In this document: positions 58,921 through 64,000 of the stretch, piece by piece
Numbering within the stretch: the stretch's first letter is position 1
How the letters are laid out: the number at the start of each line of letters is the position of its first letter
Origin: Hyperoplus lanceolatus
Taxonomy: Eukaryota > Chordata > Actinopteri > Uranoscopiformes > Ammodytidae
Assembly: GCA_026929865.2 (NCBI GenBank)
Contig: CM049410.1
Location: forward strand, 14,936,501 to 15,000,500
Length of the DNA stretch: 64,000 bases
Direction: 5' to 3'
Made by a program: the position numbers and the translations under genes
Notes under the pieces: model-generated
Seen by the model: the letters and a program-made list of their open reading frames with translations, nothing else
Told to the model about the DNA's origin: nothing
Databases searched by the model: none

Positions 58921-59886
58921 GCATTGTAGAGTACTGCTTTAGTAAGTTCAAGAAGCCTATTCAATGAAATTTTAAACTGTACATTTAATTGTTTTATAAT
59001 TTCATGTATAATCCGCCACATATTTGATCAGAAACTTTAAATTATACAACCACAAAGGCTATAAAACACATTTTTCTTACAGAAATAGTTTCCCTAGCCT
59101 ACATGCTTTAAGGTTTAGGGTAGGCCTATAAAGAATGTGTTCAATTCAAGTTATTTTATTAATTTTTTGGTAGTGCAGCATGTTTCTGTAAGTGGTTCCA
59201 TTATTCCTAAGGGCCCTTATGATGTTTCTGTGTGGAAACGGGGACGTTTCGGAGGAGGGGAATAATGTAACCTACTTCCTGTTAAGTTTTTTTTATTATG
59301 ATGGAGCAGAACGGAAGTGTCAGCCGTGTGAACATGTCTGACTTGTGGTTTTACGGCGGAGGCCCTGAATTGTAAATGGAATGCGCCCTGAATCGGCAGA
59401 CACTCTGATAGGAGTCGAACGGGTCCACCCAGCCCTAAAAAGGATGATGGGAAATGTAGGATTACATAGCAACGGTGGTAAATACGTCAGCAAACTAACC
59501 AAATAGAGATCAGATACTCCCAATTACCGAATATAATGATATTCTGATGTATTTCTCGCTAGATATGTTTTCAAAACATATGTTTATGCACTTACTAGCT
59601 GAAGTGTGACGTATTTGTGTCACCATGATAACCCTTGACTTCAAAAATTTGCTCTGGGAAAAAAAACTCGGCGGCGGGTGGAGGGAGGGAGGGAGCGCTC
59701 TTGTCAGCTGTGTGTGTGTGTGCTATCTTTGATTGTGTCCAGTTGATCAACAGCTTGGCACGTAGCCTATTTGTGTACCGAACATTTCTTGAGAATTAGC
59801 CTATCAGACTTCAGACAGATCATATGAATTCGCAATATCAAGATTATGAAAATAAAGTACATAGGTCTCGCTAGAAATCTTTTTAG
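58491..59886. other. Interior of the V31 transposon, right
   Basis: No gene recognised. Contains a (ACGC)n(AC)n microsatellite at about 58870-58921 and a GC-rich GGCGGCGGGTGGAGGGAGGG stretch near 59670. Confidence 0.5.
58870..58921. repeat. (ACGC)n/(AC)n microsatellite
   Basis: Several CACG units followed by about 14 AC units. Confidence 0.9.
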
Positions 59887-60618
59887 CTCAGGGCTGCCGA
59901 TAGGCTCGTTTAGCATTCCTCGATACTGATTGGTTTGTAGAGGGGCGTGCGTCTGACGTCACCCTATTTTCCCTGCAGCCCTGTGTAGTTCCGTAGTCTA
60001 GTTTAACGTTATCTAGCTGGCAGAGTAGTTGTAAAGGATCTTAACATTGTGTCTGTCGGTCAAATTGTAACTTATTTACCTCTGATCGTTTTCTTTTTGT
60101 GCTGTTTTGGACCGCAATTTTTTGCATTATAGTCAAAATCGCTTTGTTTTCCACCCAAAGGGGGCGTGGCCATGTCGGAACGTCGATTTCCTGTTTGAAT
60201 GAATGAATGAAGAAACATGTGAACATATCTATGGAACATATTAATTTCCTGCAGCGCTGTAGTTCAGGCAGCCGCCCAGACAATGCACACTTCAACCAAA
60301 CATAATCCTAGAGGTAAATAAATGGCAAAAAATAGGCTGAGAACGAATGTATGCGATATGTTTATTAAAACGTAATCAATACGTTTTGTAGCCAAACGTA
60401 ATTGAGCATCCTGAACAGCTCTAGGCTGAGAACGAACTTGTTTGCGATATGTTCATAAAAACGTAATTTCGGACAAAATACGTTTTTCAGTCAAACGTAA
60501 TTGAGAATGCCGAATATGTTCATAAAAACGTAATCACGGACAAAATACGTAAATGGTCAAACGTAATTGAGAATGCCGAATAGTCCTCTGGGAACGTAAT
60601 TTTGATGAGAAAGGGTTG
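59887..60618 (-). repeat. Right inverted-repeat arm of the V31 transposon
   Basis: Reverse complement of the two left blocks, here contiguous, ending in GATGAGAAAGGGTTG. Confidence 0.85.
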
Positions 60619-60805
60619 GCTATGTACAACAGTGGTAGCATCTACTACTCTCAGTCAGTCCAAGGCCGGTTTACCATCTCCAGAGACAACAGCAAAGAGC
60701 AGCTGTATCTGCAGATGAACAGTCTGAAGACTGAAGATTCTGCTGTTTATTATTGTGCTCGAGAGCCACAGTGACTGGAGACGGTGGAGCAGCTGTACAA
60801 AATCC

Positions 60806-61737
60806 TACAGTACTTTGGGCTGGAGGAGCACAAGCACATCATATATACCACTTTGTACCTTCCTTCCTATGAATGAGGCTATCACAATTGCAATACAAAT
60901 GAAGACAACATAATGTCTGTTAAAGAAGTTGAATCTTATCTGCGTTATAATATGAGAGTGAAATTGAATGTTCCAGTTTCATTTATAAAAACACTAGAGG
61001 GCAGTCAGTGTCACTTTCCTCTCTTGTACTAAAAGGAGAACCTGAGATCTTTTCTTCTCATTCACTTTAACTGACACTGATGTAGTTCTGTCACAGCTTT
61101 TAGTTCCTTCCAGCTGTTTTCCTCTAGAAGCCTCTCTGTACGTCTGTGTCTTCAAACATCTGCAGGCACTGAAACCATTAAAAGTTGTTTATGCAAATCC
61201 GCAAACCAGCAGACCAATACTCAAGTTGTCATGTTCCTGGCTGCTTTCACATCTTCTGTTAAAATAAACAGTAAAGTACAATGAGTCAGGACAAATACAT
61301 GTCTTTAACATCCAATATAAATAACCTTTTTTAACATGTTAACAATAATGTAAAAACCTGAAGGAATCTAAACATTGGAAGCAACGAAACTGTACGAACA
61401 CATTTTGAATCATTTTATCCATTTGTTCATTTGAAAACATGCTAAACTCACTGTAAACACGGCTCATGGAAATCATCATTCTTGGTTATTGCTTTTGTTT
61501 ACATGGATGTATATCATCATTGTTATTGCAATGCTAATTTGAATAAATATGCTCTCCATTATTCATGATTCTTTTATATTCAGATTATGAAAATTGAGTT
61601 TTGATTTCAATTATATTTAATGTCATTACATTTAGGCTTTAATAGGCATGTTTTCACTCTGCAGACATGAGAACCCTGAACAGACTCTCCTATTGGCTCC
61701 AGTTAGACCAACATTGATGCTTCATATGTTTGATTAT
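60806..61737. other. Intergenic spacer V31-V32
   Basis: No gene; conserved block with octamer ATGCAAAT 61191-61198. Paralogue of the V8-V9 spacer. Confidence 0.6.
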
Positions 61738-61831
61738 ATGCAAACTCACTGACCTTCCTTGTTACTCGGCTATAAAAACTTCCCGTCAGGCTTTCAGTGG
61801 AGTTCACAGCAAGTCACTGCCAACATAAACC

Positions 61832-62262
61832 ATGTTTCCTGTAGCTACGGTGCTGCTGTTAGCAGCTGGATGTGAGTCTCTCTGGATTGTCAAAGTTTTA
61901 GTAAACAGTTCCACTTCAAAGTTTAATTTGAGGTTTTCTTACCATTTTTCCCATTCTTTTAACAGATGTGAAGTGTGAACAGTTGACACAGCCAGCCTCT
62001 GTGACTGTGCAGCCAGGTCAACGTCTGACCATCACCTGTCAGGTCTCTTATTCTCTGGGCAGCTACTACACAGCTTGGATCAGACAGCCTGCAGGGAAAG
62101 GACTGGAGTGGATTGGGATGAAATATACCGGAGGCTCTTACTACAAAGATTCACTGAAGAACAAGTTCAGTATCGACTTAGACTCTTCCAGTAACACAGT
62201 GACTCTAAATGGACAGAATGTGCAGCCTGAAGACACTGCTGTGTATTACTGTGCCAGAGAGT
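61832..62262 (+). CDS. ighv: IGHV segment V32 (group B), intact
   Basis: Octamer ATGCAAAC 61738-61745, TATAAAAA 61771-61778. Leader exon 61832-61871 (MFPVATVLLLAAG), V exon 61966-62262, whose first codon is Tyr where sisters have Cys (ATGTGAAGTG). CDR1 SYSLGSYYTA, CDR2 MKYTGGS, end [21 protein letters not shown] 62263-62269, 23-bp spacer, ACAAAAACC 62293-62301. It shows the unbroken form of the gene whose 5' part survives in V9. Confidence 0.93.
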
Positions 62263-62301
62263 CACAATAACACAAAACATCAGTAGACCTGTACAAAAAC
62301 C

Positions 62302-63214
62302 CCTCAGTGTCTGAACACTTGTAACATGAAGCCACCAGAGGAGGAGCTCTCAGACCACTAACCTTTTCACGAACAGTTCATTGAGGAGAACATCTTTGTT
62401 TTTACAGTATATAAGGGGAAAACATTTATTTAAATAACATTATAGAGAAAGAGATCCATCAAATACATTTTTCCGATACAAAAATAATCTCACATAAATG
62501 TTGACATCATGAACTTTTAATCAGTAACGTATTGAACAGTGTACATGAATCCGAGATGAGGATTGTATCACACTGATGTTCTTTATACATCTTTAAGGTT
62601 TCTATGTGCAAAACACGAGATAAAATTGCCCTGAAAATATGTATTAAAGTTGCAGAAAAGTCCTAAAGGGCAAGAATTAAACTCAATTTCATTTAAAAAG
62701 CATTCTGTACATTAGTTCAAACATGTACATTCAGTATAAATTACTAGGAGACTCACTTTCTTTATTTAACTTGTTTGTCATTTTAATACTTTAATAGAAC
62801 ATTTCTTCTTGTTACTCTGAATTGTTAAAGCTGTTATTATTTTGATCGGCTAATGTTTCATCCTAATTAAAACAGCAGTACCGGTTTCAGAGAATAGGTC
62901 TGAATGTCAATGAGATGTTAAATACTGAATCTAAAGTTCATGTACGACTTTCTCTTCCTGTGAATGAAAGAATAAGAGCCATCATATTAAGTAATTACTT
63001 TGTACGTGGAGGCCAAATGTAGAGTCCAAACTTCCTCATCAAATTTCTTTGGTCAAACACTATACAAAATAAATAAAAAGGTTTAAAAATGCCCTATTTA
63101 TTGATATGATATTGAATTTAACATGGATGGACAATCAGTTAGATTAAAATGAATATTAAACAACTAGACGATGACACAGTGCCTGTTCATGAGCCCCTCC
63201 CCAAAGAAATCCAG
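62302..63214. other. Intergenic spacer V32-V33 with local inversion
   Basis: No gene. Follows the V11-V12 spacer in direct orientation up to about 63081; then about 63082-63160 is the reverse complement of 16661-16745. Confidence 0.65.
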
Positions 63215-63222
63215 ATGTAAAT
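63215..63222 (+). promoter_or_regulatory. Variant octamer ATGTAAAT of V33
   Basis: V28 has ATGCAAAT in the same AAATCCAG context; the C is changed to T here. Confidence 0.65.
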
Positions 63223-63293
63223 CTGCAAATGTGCAGTGTACTTGTGTCTTGTACTTTGTGTGGAGCATCAGAGATCACATCTCCAACCTCAGG

Positions 63294-63778
63294 ATGATGA
63301 ACACACTCGCTCTGCTGCTGGTTGTTCTCTCTCTGCCCTGTGAGTTCTCCTGCTTCTTTCTGGTACCTTTAATCAGCCAACATGGACTGATGGTCAGACA
63401 GGTTTTACCACCAAAAACAGATGACTGTCTCACTGTCTTCTGTGGTCCCTCTCTCCTTTCATCTCACCAGGTTGTGCAGGTCAGAGTATGGAATCCATTC
63501 CTTCCAGTTCAGTAGTGAAAAGACCTGGGGAGACTCTGAGTCTCTCCTGCAGGGGATCTGGCTTCACTTTTAGCTGCTGTGTTATGAGGTGGATAAGACA
63601 ACCTGAAGGAAAAGCTCTGGAATGGATAGGGAGCAGCTTCTCTGATGCCAGCAAAAACAGTTATGCCAGCAGTGTTAGAGCACGTGCAGAAGTCAGTCGA
63701 AGTGATAGCAACAGCATGGTGTATCTGACACTGTCCAACCTAAAGCCAGAGGACTCTGCTGTGTATTACTGTGCCAGA
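63294..63778 (+). CDS. ighv: IGHV segment V33 (group G), intact
   Basis: Leader exon 63294-63339 (MMNTLALLLVVLSLP), V exon 63471-63778. GQSMESIPSSSVVKRPGE, CDR1 GFTFSCCVMR with the same adjacent cysteines as V28, CDR2 FSDASKN, framework 3 start VRARAEVSRSDSNSMVYL, diverged from V28 (VNGQIEVTRDNSNSMVYL). End [20 protein letters not shown] 63779-63785, 23-bp spacer, ACAAAAACT 63809-63817. The promoter octamer is altered. Confidence 0.92.
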
Positions 63779-63817
63779 CACACTGGTTAAAGGAGGCAGA
63801 GAGGCCATACAAAAACT

Positions 63818-64000
63818 CCACAGAACATTTGTTTGTTGAGACCTACAGGTGGCAGTAGAAGATATGAAGTCAGAAGACACTGACTGAGGACAGTATTACA
63901 ATGCCTCTAAATACACACGTATACACACTATTAAAGTAACAGCTGACGTTTCTTTTTTTAAATCTGTAACTTCCGTTTCTACCAAAAATATGGTTATAAT
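63818..64000. other. Sequence downstream of V33
   Basis: No gene; similar to the sequence after V28 (47791 onward) up to the window end. Confidence 0.5.

Larger units (their letters stand above)
54143..60618. mobile_element. 6.5-kb transposon with about 730-bp inverted repeats
   Basis: Flanked by GCTATGT (54136-54142, 60619-60625). Ends CAACCCTTTCTCATC / GATGAGAAAGGGTTG are exact inverses. Inverted homology spans 54143-54776 plus 55181-55282 on the left and 59887-60618 on the right. The outer about 270 bp contain several sub-repeats of ATTACGTTT and TTCGGCATTCTCAATTACG. No transposase recognised. The interior includes another Tc1-like element. Superfamily undetermined; a 7-bp (or imperfect 8-bp) duplication fits few families. 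Confidence 0.85.
53843..60766 (+). pseudogene. ighv: IGHV segment V31 (group A), split by a 6.5-kb transposon
   Basis: Octamer ATGCAAAA 53763-53770. Leader exon 53843-53891; V exon 53981-54142 ([18 protein letters not shown]1 [26 protein letters not shown]) and, after the insertion, 60619-60766 (NSGSIYYSQ to CARE). The element entered at the start of CDR2 with duplication GCTATGT. RSS: CACAGTG 60767-60773, 23-bp spacer, ACAAAATCC 60797-60805. The 5' part matches V7 and the downstream flank matches V8, so V31 stands for both. Confidence 0.9.

Noticed and set aside
59320-59523. Minus-strand 67-codon frame in the V31 transposon
   Set aside because: No similarity to transposases and no support from neighbouring frames.

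Overview
This window is part of the immunoglobulin heavy-chain variable (IGHV) cluster of a teleost fish, probably a percomorph. I infer this from the V-region sequences (framework 2 of the WIRQ-PGKGLEW type, framework 3 ending in YYCAR), the compact two-exon V genes about 0.5 kb long, and teleost-type transposons (Tc1-like, hAT, TTAA-targeting elements, LINE tails). The species cannot be named from the sequence.

I find 33 V segments, all on the + strand: 21 with intact leader, splice sites and V exon, and 12 pseudogenes. Each intact gene has the same plan: an octamer promoter (ATGCAAAT, ATGCAAAA or ATGCAAAC), a short leader exon, an intron of about 80-130 bp, a V exon of about 300 bp, then a heptamer, a spacer of 22-23 bp and a nonamer. 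They fall into seven sequence groups. A: MMDYRTG leader, QTLT-SEP start (V3, 7, 8, 10, 12, 14, 17, 20, 22, 24, 26, 31). B: EQLTQPASVTVQPGQ (V4, 9, 11, 13, 16, 21, 25, 27, 32). C: GLVQPDSMVVQPGQ (V2, 15, 19, 23, and the 3' half of V9). D: QSLTSSEPVVSRAGE (V1, 18). E: MIRSHYLVG leader (V5, 29). [18 protein letters not shown] (V6, 30). G: SMESIPSSSVVKRPGE (V28, 33). I saw no D, J or constant segments.

Layout. 0-4.5 kb: V1-V4. 4.5-12.5 kb: V5-V9, including a foldback Tc1-like element. 12.5-18 kb: V10-V12. 18-28 kb: V13-V17 with TTAA elements, a LINE fragment and a retroposon. 28-40 kb: V18-V22, a paralogue of earlier blocks loaded with insertions. 40-48 kb: V23-V28, mostly intact. 48-62 kb: a second copy of the V5-V9 block (V29-V32), carrying a hAT element between V29 and its recombination signal and a 6.5-kb long-inverted-repeat transposon inside V31. 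62-64 kb: V33.

The cluster has evolved by segmental duplication, unequal exchange and probable gene conversion. Clear traces are the V9 fusion at a duplication edge, the V7/V8 pair collapsed into V31 in the other copy, the V22 mosaic, and a small local inversion upstream of V33. Several insertions have an empty paralogous site within the window, so they can be delimited to the base. The most unusual observations are the large V31 transposon, the hAT that uncouples V29 from its RSS, the 14-bp spacer of V8, the group-wide CACAATA heptamer of group B, and an unidentified transmembrane/coiled-coil reading frame in a retroposon at about 26 kb.
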